A DNA stretch of 9,614 nt from Bacillota bacterium (GCA_023458855.1 JAEWWQ010000206.1:1-9614), one strand, 5' to 3'. Counted from the stretch's first letter, positions 1 through 8,151 are shown. A program made the numbers and translations. Notes: a model not told the origin generated them from the letters alone.

Positions 1-270
1 ATAGGAAATAACCTCATCATCAATATTAAAGATACTTCTGTATTGTCCGTTATTAGTATTGTCGACTTGTTTTTTGTACATAAGAGCGTTTCAGGGGCCC
101 TTTACACCTATTTTGAATCCGCAACCATAGTAATGGCGATATATCTTACCCTTACGGTTCTCGTATCACGCCTTTTACGTCTGTTAGAAAAGAAAATTGA
201 TGGAGATGAGAATTATGAATTGGTTGATTGTATGGACATCGGTAACCAGATGAGAAAGGAAGGACGGTAA
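1..270 (+). CDS. Amino acid ABC transporter permease, C-terminal part (5' end outside window)
   Basis: This is the C-terminal 89 residues of an inner-membrane permease of the HisM/GlnP (polar amino acid) family, open from the first base of the window. Residues 2-18 of the visible part (GNNLIINIKDTSVLSVI) match the conserved segment after the EAA loop in this family, usually written GNxxIxxxKDTSLLSVI. A final membrane helix lies at about visible residues 40-62, followed by a basic end (RLLRLLEKK) and a polar tail of about 25 residues. The stop codon is one base before the ATG of the partner ATPase gene, and the tail contains that gene's ribosome binding site. Family knowledge assigns it to ATP-driven uptake of an amino acid. 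The substrate cannot be read from this fragment, and no substrate-binding protein gene is visible. Confidence 0.88.
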   Translation: MGNNLIINIKDTSVLSVISIVDLFFVHKSVSGALYTYFESATIVMAIYLTLTVLVSRLLRLLEKKIDGDENYELVDCMDIGNQMRKEGR

Positions 271-271
271 T

Positions 272-1017
272 ATGGAACAACAGAAGGATATTCTCCAGAT
301 CGAACATCTGGAAAAAAGCTTTGGTACACATAGCGTCCTGAAAGATATCTCATTTCCTGTAAAAACCGGTGATGTAATATCTGTCATTGGAGCATCAGGT
401 TCCGGTAAATCTACGATGTTGCGTTGTATTAACCTTTTGGAAACACCGACTGGTGGAAAGATTCTGTACCATGGAGAAGATATTACCAGACCTAGAATGA
501 ATGTGGCGGCTTACAGGGAAAAAGTCGGAATGGTATTCAGAATTTTAATCTTTTCAGCAATATGAGTGTATTAGAAAACTGCATGGTTGGTCAGATCAAG
601 GTCATGAAAAGAGATACAGCCTCTGCAAAAGAAAAAGCAGTACAATTCCTGCAAAAGGTGGGAATGGAACCTTACATTAATGCAAAGCCAAGGCAATTAT
701 CAGGAGGGCAAAAGCAGCGCGTGGCTATTGCGAGAGCATTAGCTATGAATCCTGAAATATTGCTATTTGATGAACCTACTTCTGCACTGGATCCTCTTAT
801 GGTAGGCGAAGTATTACAGGTCATGCGTACACTCGCGTCTGAAGGACTGACCATGATCGTGGTTACCCATGAGATGGAGTTCGCGAGGGACGTGTCCAAC
901 CAGGTCATTTATATGGATGAAGGTATTATTGCAGAATCCGGAACACCGGAGGATATCTTTACACATCCCCAAAATCCAAAAACGAAAGCCTTTTTGCATA
1001 CGATCCTGAATAAATAG
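272..1017 (+). pseudogene. Amino acid ABC transporter ATP-binding protein, frameshifted at the Q-loop
   Basis: This is a GlnQ/HisP-type ATPase that would energise the permease just upstream. The first frame (272-565) holds Walker A GASGSGKST at residues 40-48 and runs in register to ...GMVF (base 538). It then goes out of frame and ends at TGA 563-565. The remainder lies in the other frame, from CAG at 538-540 (QNFNLFSNM...) to TAA at 1015-1017. It carries the signature LSGGQKQR at about 143-150, Walker B ILLFDE at about 163-168, D-loop SALD at 171-174 and switch His at about 200, numbered on the repaired protein. Restoring one C between TTC and AG gives TTC-CAG, the Q-loop glutamine, and a 248-residue protein of normal family length. 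The rest of the gene looks intact, so this is either a recent mutation or a sequence error. AAGGAAGG at 257-264 sets the start at 272. An internal ATG at 562 overlaps the early stop as ATGA. Confidence 0.85.
538..540 (+). other. One-base deletion (frameshift point) in the ABC ATPase gene
   Basis: The upstream frame reads GTA-TTC-AGA (V-F-R) and the downstream frame reads CAG-AAT-TTT-AAT (Q-N-F-N). The family motif at this place is VFQxFNLF, which needs TTC-CAG; the sequence has TTCAG, so one C is missing. The run is only a two-base homopolymer in the repaired form. No canonical X-XXY-YYZ slippery heptamer is present at the junction. Confidence 0.85.
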
Positions 1018-1032
1018 TGATAAAGAATTGAT

Positions 1033-1061
1033 TTGTTTTAAACTAAGTTTTGTGTTATATT
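1033..1061 (+). promoter_or_regulatory. Possible sigma-A promoter for the mutS operon (extended -10)
   Basis: A -35-like TTGTTT at 1033-1038 is followed, after 17 bases, by TATATT at 1056-1061. This matches the TATAAT consensus at five of six bases and is preceded by TG at 1053-1054, giving an extended -10. The predicted start, near 1068, falls at the beginning of the hairpin at 1066-1098. The -35 is weak (three of six), and the region is AT-rich enough for chance matches, so this remains a candidate. Confidence 0.35.
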
Positions 1062-1065
1062 TGAA

Positions 1066-1104
1066 GCGGGTGTACAACGTCTTGTGTTGAGCACTCGCTT
1101 TCTT
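1066..1104 (+). terminator. Rho-independent terminator after the ABC transporter genes
   Basis: An 8-bp outer stem (GCGGGTGT at 1066-1073 with GCACTCGC at 1091-1098, two G-T wobbles) is followed by an A-A mismatch. A 5-bp inner stem (CAACG with TGTTG) closes a TCTTG loop. The T-rich run TTTCTT follows at 1099-1104. The hairpin lies 49 bases past the ATPase stop codon and just before mutS, which fits transcription ending after the transporter. If the candidate promoter is real, the same hairpin would also sit at the extreme 5' end of the mutS transcript. Confidence 0.65.
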
Positions 1105-1111
1105 AACTTAT

Positions 1112-1149
1112 AGGAAATGCATATGATAACAAGGGAGAGTTCGCTCGTG
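1112..1149 (+). promoter_or_regulatory. Competing ribosome binding sites and starts of mutS
   Basis: Three in-frame starts are possible. ATG 1117 directly abuts AGGAA (1112-1116), leaving no spacing, and is the least likely. ATG 1123 has AGGA (1112-1115) at a 7-base spacing and is preferred. GTG 1147 has GGAG (1134-1137, within AAGGGAGAG) 9 bases upstream. It would give a protein starting MDTTALTPMMQKY, closest to the usual MutS N-terminus, which begins only a few residues before LTPMM. Confidence 0.5.
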
Positions 1150-3798
1150 GATACAACAGCATTAACACCGATGATGCAGAAATATATAGAAACCAAGGAA
1201 GAATACAAGGACTGCATCTTATTTTACAGGCTTGGTGATTTTTATGAGATGTTTTTTGAGGATGCAATCGTTGCATCGAAAGAATTGGAAATAACGTTAA
1301 CCGGAAAAAGCTGCGGATTGGAAGAACGGGCTCCGATGTGTGGAATTCCCTATCACGCAGTGGATGGTTATCTGAACAAACTGGTGTCCAGAGGCTATAA
1401 AGTCGCAATCTGTGAGCAGGTAGAAGATCCTAAGCTTGCAAAAGGACTTGTAAAGAGAGAAGTAATCCGAATTGTAACACCGGGAACAAACCTGAATGTA
1501 CAAGCATTGGAAGAAACAAAAAACAACTATCTGATGTGTATCGTTTATATGCCAAATAAAATTGGAATTTCAATTGCTGATGTTACTACAGGAGACTATT
1601 ATTTAACAGAAGTAGATGACAGTAAAAAATTATTAGATGAGATTTATAAATATATGCCGACTGAAATTATTTGTAATGATGCCTTAATGGTCAGCGGACT
1701 GGATATCGAGGATCTGAAAGGAAGAATGCATATTGCAGTTTCAGCATTGGATTCCTGGTATTTTGATGATGACTCCTGTAAGCGCTCTATTATGAAACAT
1801 TTTAAGGTTTCTTCCCTGACCGGGCTTGGGATAGAAGATTTTTCAGCTGGATTGATTGCCGCAGGCGCATTATTGCAATATCTGATAGAAACACAGAAAA
1901 TCAGTCTGGATCATTTTACTCATTTATATCCCTATGTTACGAGTAAGTATATGCTGCTTGACAGCTCTACACGGCGTAACCTTGAACTGACAGAAACATT
2001 AAGAGAAAAGCAGAAGAGAGGTTCCCTTCTGTGGGTATTGGATAAGACAAAAACAGCAATGGGGGCCAGAACTTTCAGAAGTTATCTGGAACAGCCTTTA
2101 ATTGAAAAAACAGATATTACAAATCGTCTTGATGCAATTGAAGCATTATCAAAAGAACCTGTCAGCAGAGATGAGATACGGGAATATCTAAATACCATCT
2201 ATGATCTTGAAAGATTATTAAGCAAAGTAAGTTATAAATCTGCGAATCCAAGAGATATGATAGCATTTCGCAATTCGCTTGAAATGCTTGCTCCCATAAA
2301 AACAGTTTTGAACGGATTTGATAAGAAATTATTGAATGAAATTAATGAAGACATAGACTCTTTAGAAGATATCTATGAACTAATTGAGAGATCCATCCTG
2401 GAAGAACCGCCTATCACCATTCGGGAAGGCGGTATCATCAAAGAAGGGTTTGATGAAGATATTGATACGCTGCGCCATGCAAAAACAGATGGTAAAAACT
2501 GGCTGGCACAGCTGGAAAATGAAGATAAAGAACGTACCGGAATTAAAGGATTAAAAATTAAATATAATAAAGTTTTTGGATATTATTTTGAAGTTACCAA
2601 TTCTTATAAAAATCTGGTTCCGGATGATTATATCAGAAAACAGACTTTGGCAAATGCCGAACGTTATACGACTCCTAAACTAAAAGAACTGGAAGATACC
2701 ATATTAAATGCAGAGGATAAGTTATGTACCTTAGAATATGATATGTTTTGTAACATACGTGATGCGGTAGCCGCAGAACTGGAACGTATCCAGAAAACTG
2801 CAAAGGCAATTGCAAAACTGGACGTATTTTCCTCTCTTTCCCTGGTCGCAGAACGCAATCAATATGTAAGACCGGCTTTAAATGAAAAAGGAATTATTGA
2901 TATTAAAGGGGGCAGACATCCGGTCGTTGAAAAAATGATTGATAATGATATGTTCATTGATAATGATACTTATCTTGATAATGCCTCTCATTGTGTGTCT
3001 GTTATCACGGGACCGAATATGGCTGGAAAATCAACTTACATGCGTCAGTCGGCCCTTATCGTGTTAATGGCCCAAATAGGATGTTTCGTACCTGCCAAAA
3101 GTGCGAATATCGGAATTGTAGACAGAATTTTTACCAGAGTCGGTGCCTCAGACGATCTGGCAAGCGGACAGAGCACTTTTATGGTGGAGATGAATGAGGT
3201 CGCAAACATTCTTAGAAATGCAACGTCGAATAGTTTACTTATATTAGATGAGATAGGAAGAGGTACGTCTACATTTGATGGTCTGAGTATTGCCTGGGCA
3301 GTAATTGAGCATATTAGTAATCGAAGGCTATTAGGTGCAAAGACCTTGTTTGCCACACATTACCATGAATTGACAGAATTGGAAGACAAGATGAATAATG
3401 TAAATAATTATTGCATTGCAGTCAAGGAAAAAGGAGATGATATTGTCTTTTTACGAAAAATCATAAAGGGCGGCGCTGATAAGAGTTATGGTATTCAGGT
3501 AGCAAAACTGGCTGGAGTTCCTGATTTTGTAATAGACCGTGCGAAAGAGATCGTAGAGCAATTATCAGATAATGATATTACCAAAAGAGTACAGGCGATT
3601 GAAGTCGATAATAAAATTGATAAAAAGAAGGTTACCAGACTGGACGAAGTTGATCTGGAACAAATTTCACTTTTTGATACTGTAAAAGATGAAGATATAT
3701 TAAAAGAACTGAAAGAAATCGATATCAGTAACCTTACCCCGGTAGATGCTTTGAATACCTTATATGGTCTGCAAAATAAATTAAAGAACAGATGGTAA
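1123..3798 (+). CDS. mutS: DNA mismatch repair protein MutS
   Basis: MutS is the cytoplasmic mismatch-recognition ATPase that binds mispairs and small loops and recruits MutL. From ATG 1123 it has 891 residues, normal for the MutS1 family. The mismatch-binding motif GDFYEMF contains the Phe-x-Glu pair at about F40 and E42. The ATPase domain has Walker A GPNMAGKST at 630-638, Walker B LILDE (D709, E710) followed by the family-specific IGRGTS, and the FATHYHEL segment at 743-750. Near the C-terminus QISLF (847-851) matches the bacterial sliding-clamp binding consensus, and the protein ends with the usual LTPxxALNxLY segment. All family hallmarks are present and there is no sign of damage. It is the first gene of a four-gene run, with mutL starting 31 bases after its stop. 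The true start may instead be 1117 or GTG 1147. Confidence 0.97.
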   Translation: MITRESSLVDTTALTPMMQKYIETKEEYKDCILFYRLGDFYEMFFEDAIVASKELEITLTGKSCGLEERAPMCGIPYHAVDGYLNKLVSRGYKVAICEQVEDPKLAKGLVKREVIRIVTPGTNLNVQALEETKNNYLMCIVYMPNKIGISIADVTTGDYYLTEVDDSKKLLDEIYKYMPTEIICNDALMVSGLDIEDLKGRMHIAVSALDSWYFDDDSCKRSIMKHFKVSSLTGLGIEDFSAGLIAAGALLQYLIETQKISLDHFTHLYPYVTSKYMLLDSSTRRNLELTETLREKQKRGSLLWVLDKTKTAMGARTFRSYLEQPLIEKTDITNRLDAIEALSKEPVSRDEIREYLNTIYDLERLLSKVSYKSANPRDMIAFRNSLEMLAPIKTVLNGFDKKLLNEINEDIDSLEDIYELIERSILEEPPITIREGGIIKEGFDEDIDTLRHAKTDGKNWLAQLENEDKERTGIKGLKIKYNKVFGYYFEVTNSYKNLVPDDYIRKQTLANAERYTTPKLKELEDTILNAEDKLCTLEYDMFCNIRDAVAAELERIQKTAKAIAKLDVFSSLSLVAERNQYVRPALNEKGIIDIKGGRHPVVEKMIDNDMFIDNDTYLDNASHCVSVITGPNMAGKSTYMRQSALIVLMAQIGCFVPAKSANIGIVDRIFTRVGASDDLASGQSTFMVEMNEVANILRNATSNSLLILDEIGRGTSTFDGLSIAWAVIEHISNRRLLGAKTLFATHYHELTELEDKMNNVNNYCIAVKEKGDDIVFLRKIIKGGADKSYGIQVAKLAGVPDFVIDRAKEIVEQLSDNDITKRVQAIEVDNKIDKKKVTRLDEVDLEQISLFDTVKDEDILKELKEIDISNLTPVDALNTLYGLQNKLKNRW

Positions 3799-3815
3799 CA
3801 AACTTTACAACAGAG

Positions 3816-3829
3816 AAAGGAGACAGTAT
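3816..3829 (+). promoter_or_regulatory. Ribosome binding site of mutL
   Basis: AAAGGAG at 3816-3822 lies 7 bases before ATG 3830. It is a strong, well-spaced Shine-Dalgarno sequence in the 31-base gap between mutS and mutL. The gap contains no hairpin or promoter-like pair that I can see, which supports co-transcription. Confidence 0.8.
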
Positions 3830-5875
3830 ATGCCTGAAATTCAGATTCTGGATAGTGGAACAATTGATAAGATTGCTGCCGGAGAAGTCGTTGAGAGGCC
3901 GGCCAGCGTAGTAAAGGAATTGGTCGAAAATGCAATTGATGCAGGTGCAACAGCTGTAACCGTAGATATCAAACAGGGTGGAATTGCATTAATCAGGGTT
4001 ACCGATAATGGTATTGGTATTGCAAAAGAACAGATTCAAAAAGCATTTCTCCGCCATGCAACCAGTAAAATAAAAAAGGTAGAAGATCTCTTATCCTGCT
4101 CAAGTCTTGGCTTCCGCGGCGAAGCATTATCAAGTATTGCTGCTGTCTCTATGGTAGAATTGGTAACAAAGCAAAATGACTGCCTTATGGGAGTACGTTA
4201 TCTGTTAGAAGGTGCAAAAGAAAAAGAAATTGAGGACATTGGCGCACCGAACGGCACTACTATCATGGTTCGCAATCTGTTCTTCAATACACCGGTAAGA
4301 AGGAAATTCTTAAAAACCCATCAGACAGAAGCAAGTTATATCTCTGAACTTATGGAAAATATGGCTATGTCAAAGCCTGGAATATCATTTAAATATGTCG
4401 TAAACGGACAATTAAAATTTCACACTTCCGGAAATGGTGATTTAAAAGAAATTGTTTATCGTATTTATGGAAGAGATATTACAAAAGAACTATTACCAGT
4501 TCATTTTACGAAAGACACTTTCACAATTAGTGGATATATTGGAAAACCAACAATTAACCGTGCCAATCGTAACTTCGAAAAGTTTTATGTCAACCACAGA
4601 TATATTAAAAGTGACATTCTGTGTAAGTCCGTAGAAGAAGCTTTTAAACCATATTTAATGCAGCATAAATTTCCATTTGCTATTCTTCACATAACGTTAA
4701 GCCCAGATCAGATAGATGTAAATGTACATCCGACAAAGATGGAAATCCGCTTCTCCAATCAGAATGAGGTTTATCAGGATATTCTTAAGGTAGTAGGAGA
4801 AGCACTATCTGTACAAGAGCTGATTCCTGAAGTGACTATTGATTTACCATCGCATAATATAAAATTCACAAGCAATTCACAAATATTTGTGGAACAGATT
4901 TTAGCTGAGGAAAATGAAAATAAAAAAGACTCTGTTACACAAAAGGAGAAAACTGAATTTTATGAGTCTGATATTCATTATACAAAGACCCCTGATATGG
5001 TTACGGATGTAAAGCATGAGAAAAGAACAGCACCGGAACCTTTTGAGGTAAATCGGCTTCAGTCAGATAGTGTCAGGGAAACTCCGGTATATGAGGCGAA
5101 GCCTGAAAAACAGACAAAATTGCAGGACTTCTTGCAAAATACACCTTTTACAAAAGTATTTGGAAATGAAAATGTGCCTATAGTACCAAATAATGCAAAT
5201 ATTAATTCAAATATCATTAAATCAAAAGACCACATTATCGTTGAAAAACATACGCAATTGAACTTTTTTGATGATAAAATGCTGACCAAAGAAGCCAGAA
5301 GTGAATACCGGATATTGGGACAGATTTTCGACACATACTGGTTAATTGCATATAGTGATAAATTATTTTTCATGGATCAGCATGCAGCACATGAAAAAGT
5401 AAAATATGAAGCATTATTAAAAAAATTAAAAGAAAAAGAAATTACTTCACAGACAGTAAATCCTCCTGCCATAGTGACGCTTAGCAGTAACGAGGAACAC
5501 ATATTATTAAAATTCAAGGAATATTTTGAAAATCTTGGGTTTGAGATTGAAGAGTTTGGCGGAAATGAATATGCGATTCGGAGCGTGCCGACAGATTTAT
5601 ACGGATGTAATGAAAAAGAATTGTTTCAGGATATTTTAGATGAATTGGCTGAAAACAGTATGATGAACCAGCCGTCCATAATAGAAGAACGATTAGCCTC
5701 CATGTCGTGTAAAGCTGCCGTAAAAGGAAATAACAGTCTTTCTATGGAGGAAGTAGGAGAACTGTTAGATCAATTGCTGGAACTTGATAATCCATATAAC
5801 TGCCCCCATGGAAGACCAACTATTATTTCAATGTCAAAATATGAGGTTGAGAAGAAATTTAAAAGAATCGTATAG
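3830..5875 (+). CDS. mutL: DNA mismatch repair protein MutL, endonuclease type
   Basis: MutL couples mismatch recognition by MutS to strand incision and removal. This copy has 681 residues. The N-terminal GHKL ATPase domain has KELVENAIDAGA (E30 corresponds to the catalytic E29 of the E. coli protein, N34 to the Mg-binding N33), DNGIGI at 59-64, RHATSKI near 75-81 and SLGFRGEAL near 92-100. A polar, poorly conserved linker spans roughly 335-490. The C-terminal domain has the nuclease metal-binding motif DQHA(x)2E(x)4E at D516-E527, a cysteine motif SCKAAVKG around C627, and CPHGRP at 658-663. These are the marks of nicking MutL proteins in bacteria without MutH. The linker contains QLNFF at 476-480, resembling a sliding-clamp motif. 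The gene lies between mutS and miaA and is intact. Confidence 0.97.
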   Translation: MPEIQILDSGTIDKIAAGEVVERPASVVKELVENAIDAGATAVTVDIKQGGIALIRVTDNGIGIAKEQIQKAFLRHATSKIKKVEDLLSCSSLGFRGEALSSIAAVSMVELVTKQNDCLMGVRYLLEGAKEKEIEDIGAPNGTTIMVRNLFFNTPVRRKFLKTHQTEASYISELMENMAMSKPGISFKYVVNGQLKFHTSGNGDLKEIVYRIYGRDITKELLPVHFTKDTFTISGYIGKPTINRANRNFEKFYVNHRYIKSDILCKSVEEAFKPYLMQHKFPFAILHITLSPDQIDVNVHPTKMEIRFSNQNEVYQDILKVVGEALSVQELIPEVTIDLPSHNIKFTSNSQIFVEQILAEENENKKDSVTQKEKTEFYESDIHYTKTPDMVTDVKHEKRTAPEPFEVNRLQSDSVRETPVYEAKPEKQTKLQDFLQNTPFTKVFGNENVPIVPNNANINSNIIKSKDHIIVEKHTQLNFFDDKMLTKEARSEYRILGQIFDTYWLIAYSDKLFFMDQHAAHEKVKYEALLKKLKEKEITSQTVNPPAIVTLSSNEEHILLKFKEYFENLGFEIEEFGGNEYAIRSVPTDLYGCNEKELFQDILDELAENSMMNQPSIIEERLASMSCKAAVKGNNSLSMEEVGELLDQLLELDNPYNCPHGRPTIISMSKYEVEKKFKRIV

Positions 5876-5883
5876 GAGAATAT
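5874..5883 (+). promoter_or_regulatory. Ribosome binding site of miaA overlapping the mutL stop
   Basis: AGGAGA at 5874-5879 begins inside the mutL stop codon TAG (5873-5875) and lies about 5 bases before ATG 5884. The arrangement suggests translational coupling of miaA to mutL. Confidence 0.75.
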
Positions 5884-6846
5884 ATGTCAGGAAAGAAACC
5901 CCTAATTGTACTAACAGGTCCGACCGCCGTTGGAAAAACAAAATTATCCATTGCATTGGCAAAAGCCATTGGCGGAGAGATTATCTCCGCCGATTCTATG
6001 CAGGTATACAAATACATGAACATTGGTTCCGCAAAAATCAAACCTGAGGAAATGCAAGGTGTTCCACATTATATGATCGACTGCTTAGAACCAACAGAAG
6101 ACTTTAATGTTGTAATTTTCCAAAAATCTGCAAAAGAATACATGGATATGATATACAGCCATGGAAATATTCCGATTCTGGTAGGGGGAACAGGGTTTTA
6201 CATTCAGGCGGTGCTATATGACATTGATTTCACAAATAATGATGCAGATATGTCTTATCGTATGTTTTTAGAGGACTTAGCACGCAAAAACGGTAACGCA
6301 TATTTATATGAAATGTTAAAAAAAGTGGATCCTGAATCTGCAATGTTAATTCATGCCAATAATGTAAAGCGTGTGATAAGGGCACTTGAATTTTATGAAA
6401 AGACAGGAACCAAAATATCTTTGCACAACGAAGGAGAACAGCAAAAGGAGTCTCCCTATACATTTCAGTATTTTGTTTTAACAGACAAAAGAGAGAATAT
6501 TTATGCTCAAATTGAAAAACGTGTTGATATGATGTTAAAGGAAGGACTTGTCCATGAGGTACAGATATTAAAAGAAATGGGATGTAAAAAAGACTCTGTA
6601 GCCATGCAGGGCCTGGGCTATAAAGAAATTTTATCGTATCTGGACGGGGAATGTACTTTAGAAGAAGCTATTTCTCTTATAAAACGGAATACCAGACACT
6701 TTGCCAAAAGACAGCTTACCTGGTTTCGCAGAGAACGAGAAGTCACATGGATCGAGAAGGAGCAGTATCAATACGATAACCAAAAAATATTGCAAAGTAT
6801 GGTCACACAAATAGTTACCCAAAATACAGACGGGAGTGGAAAATAA
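5884..6846 (+). CDS. miaA: tRNA dimethylallyltransferase MiaA
   Basis: MiaA transfers a dimethylallyl group from dimethylallyl diphosphate to N6 of A37, next to the anticodon of tRNAs reading UNN codons. This improves codon pairing and frame maintenance. The 320-residue protein has the P-loop GPTAVGKT at 12-19, the DSMQVYKYMNIGSAK segment at 37-51 (its Asp-Ser is conserved across the family), VGGTGFYI at 100-107, MQGLGYKEI, and the C-terminal NTRHFAKRQLTWFRR at 269-283. Length and motifs are those of a complete bacterial enzyme. It starts 8 bases after mutL, and its stop TAA directly abuts the ATG of the next gene. Linkage of mutL and miaA is common in bacteria. No hfq gene follows here, although it does in many other genomes, and miaB is not seen upstream of mutS. 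Confidence 0.97.
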   Translation: MSGKKPLIVLTGPTAVGKTKLSIALAKAIGGEIISADSMQVYKYMNIGSAKIKPEEMQGVPHYMIDCLEPTEDFNVVIFQKSAKEYMDMIYSHGNIPILVGGTGFYIQAVLYDIDFTNNDADMSYRMFLEDLARKNGNAYLYEMLKKVDPESAMLIHANNVKRVIRALEFYEKTGTKISLHNEGEQQKESPYTFQYFVLTDKRENIYAQIEKRVDMMLKEGLVHEVQILKEMGCKKDSVAMQGLGYKEILSYLDGECTLEEAISLIKRNTRHFAKRQLTWFRREREVTWIEKEQYQYDNQKILQSMVTQIVTQNTDGSGK

Positions 6847-8151
6847 ATGGAAATATCACAAATGAAGAAAATATATCTGAAGATGGGTATTCAGGAAGAG
6901 GTATATTCCTTCGGAGAAAAAATTTTGAATACGCTACAGGACAGGTTTCAAAAGATTGATCAGATAGCTGAATATAATCAGTTGAAAGTAATTGAGGCAA
7001 TGCAGAAAAATAAAGTAAGTGAAGCATGTCTGTTAGGAACGACCGGATATGGTTATAATGATATTGGCAGAGATACCCTGGAAGCCGTATATGCATCTGT
7101 CTTTCATGCGGAAGATGCTTTGGTCCGCCCGCAGATCACATGTGGTACCCATGCCCTTGCATTAGCACTTATGAGTAATCTGCGACCTGGAGACGAGTTG
7201 CTTTCTCCAGTAGGGAAACCATATGATACGCTGGAAGAGGTAATTGGGATTCGGGAATCAGTGGGCTCCTTAAGAGAATATGGAATCACATATCGCCAGG
7301 TTGATTTGCTGCCGGACGGAGAATTTGATTACGAGCATATTAAAAATGCGATTCGCGAAAAAACAAAATTAGTAACAATTCAAAGATCCAAGGGATATCA
7401 GACAAGACCAACCCTTTCTGTAAAAAGAATCGGTGAACTGATTACATTTATTAAAAATATAAAGCCGGATGTTATTTGCATGGTCGATAATTGCTATGGA
7501 GAATTTGTAGAAAAAATGGAACCGACTGATGTTGGTGCTGACATGGTCGTTGGATCTTTAATCAAGAATCCGGGTGGAGGCTTGGCACCGATCGGAGGAT
7601 ATATTGCGGGTAAGAAAAAATGCATTGAAAATGCAGCATTTCGCCTGACTTCTCCCGGACTCGGAAAAGAGGTCGGGGCGTCCCTTGGAGTATTAAGCTC
7701 TTTTTATCAGGGGCTATTTCTAGCTCCGACCGTAACGGCTTCTGCTTTAAAAGGTGCTATCTTTGCAGCTAACTTATATGAACGCCTGGGGTATCGCGTA
7801 ATTCCGGACAGTACAGAATCAAGACACGATATTATACAGGCGGTGGAGCTTGGCAGTGCTGAAAATGTAATTGCTTTTTGTAAGGGAATACAATCTGCTG
7901 CACCTGTTGACAGCTTTGTATTACCGGAACCTTGGGCTATGCCTGGCTATGATAGCGATGTTATCATGGCGGCTGGTGCATTTGTATCTGGTTCCTCCAT
8001 AGAATTAAGTGCGGATGGTCCGATCAAACCTCCCTATGCCGTTTACTTCCAGGGCGGACTTACTTTTGCACATGCAAAACTGGGTATTCTAAAATCTCTG
8101 CAGGCGTTAGTAAATGAGGGCTTTGTCACGGAAGAGTCCTTTAGACTGTAA
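6847..8151 (+). CDS. PLP-dependent enzyme of the methionine gamma-lyase (PF06838 / YnbB) family
   Basis: This is a fold-type I pyridoxal-phosphate enzyme of 434 residues. It belongs to the family annotated as 'methionine gamma-lyase family protein' or 'aluminum resistance protein', with B. subtilis YnbB as a relative. A conserved N-terminal stretch GTTGYGYNDIGRDTLE lies at 64-79. CGTHA at 99-103 fits the cofactor-phosphate region. D214 in MVDNCYGEF (212-220) is the likely partner of the pyridine nitrogen. K240 in SLIKNPGGG (237-245) is the likely Schiff-base lysine. The family reaction is not well established: C-S lyase activity on methionine or cystathionine-like substrates is an inference from the fold. 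ATG 6847 directly follows the miaA stop, with GGAG at 6833-6836 inside miaA as ribosome binding site, so coupling is likely. It appears to be the last gene of the mutS operon. Confidence 0.9.
   Translation: MEISQMKKIYLKMGIQEEVYSFGEKILNTLQDRFQKIDQIAEYNQLKVIEAMQKNKVSEACLLGTTGYGYNDIGRDTLEAVYASVFHAEDALVRPQITCGTHALALALMSNLRPGDELLSPVGKPYDTLEEVIGIRESVGSLREYGITYRQVDLLPDGEFDYEHIKNAIREKTKLVTIQRSKGYQTRPTLSVKRIGELITFIKNIKPDVICMVDNCYGEFVEKMEPTDVGADMVVGSLIKNPGGGLAPIGGYIAGKKKCIENAAFRLTSPGLGKEVGASLGVLSSFYQGLFLAPTVTASALKGAIFAANLYERLGYRVIPDSTESRHDIIQAVELGSAENVIAFCKGIQSAAPVDSFVLPEPWAMPGYDSDVIMAAGAFVSGSSIELSADGPIKPPYAVYFQGGLTFAHAKLGILKSLQALVNEGFVTEESFRL

Noticed and set aside
538..565. Programmed -1 ribosomal frameshifting in the ABC ATPase gene
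   Set aside because: No X-XXY-YYZ slippery heptamer or clear downstream structure is present. Shifting anywhere after base 540 would not restore the conserved Q-loop glutamine, whereas one missing C explains everything.
3495..3950. Antisense open frame of about 150 codons across the mutS-mutL junction
   Set aside because: It lies entirely opposite two well-supported genes, its composition is typical of a reverse-strand shadow, and I recognise no domain in it.
4835..5300. Possible foreign insertion in the low-complexity middle of mutL
   Set aside because: This is the expected unstructured linker between the ATPase and endonuclease domains; length is normal, the frame is open, and there are no flanking repeats.
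5331..5337. Spo0A-box-like heptamer TTCGACA on the other strand inside mutL
   Set aside because: Several such matches are expected by chance in 9.6 kb, and this one is inside a coding region far from a gene start.
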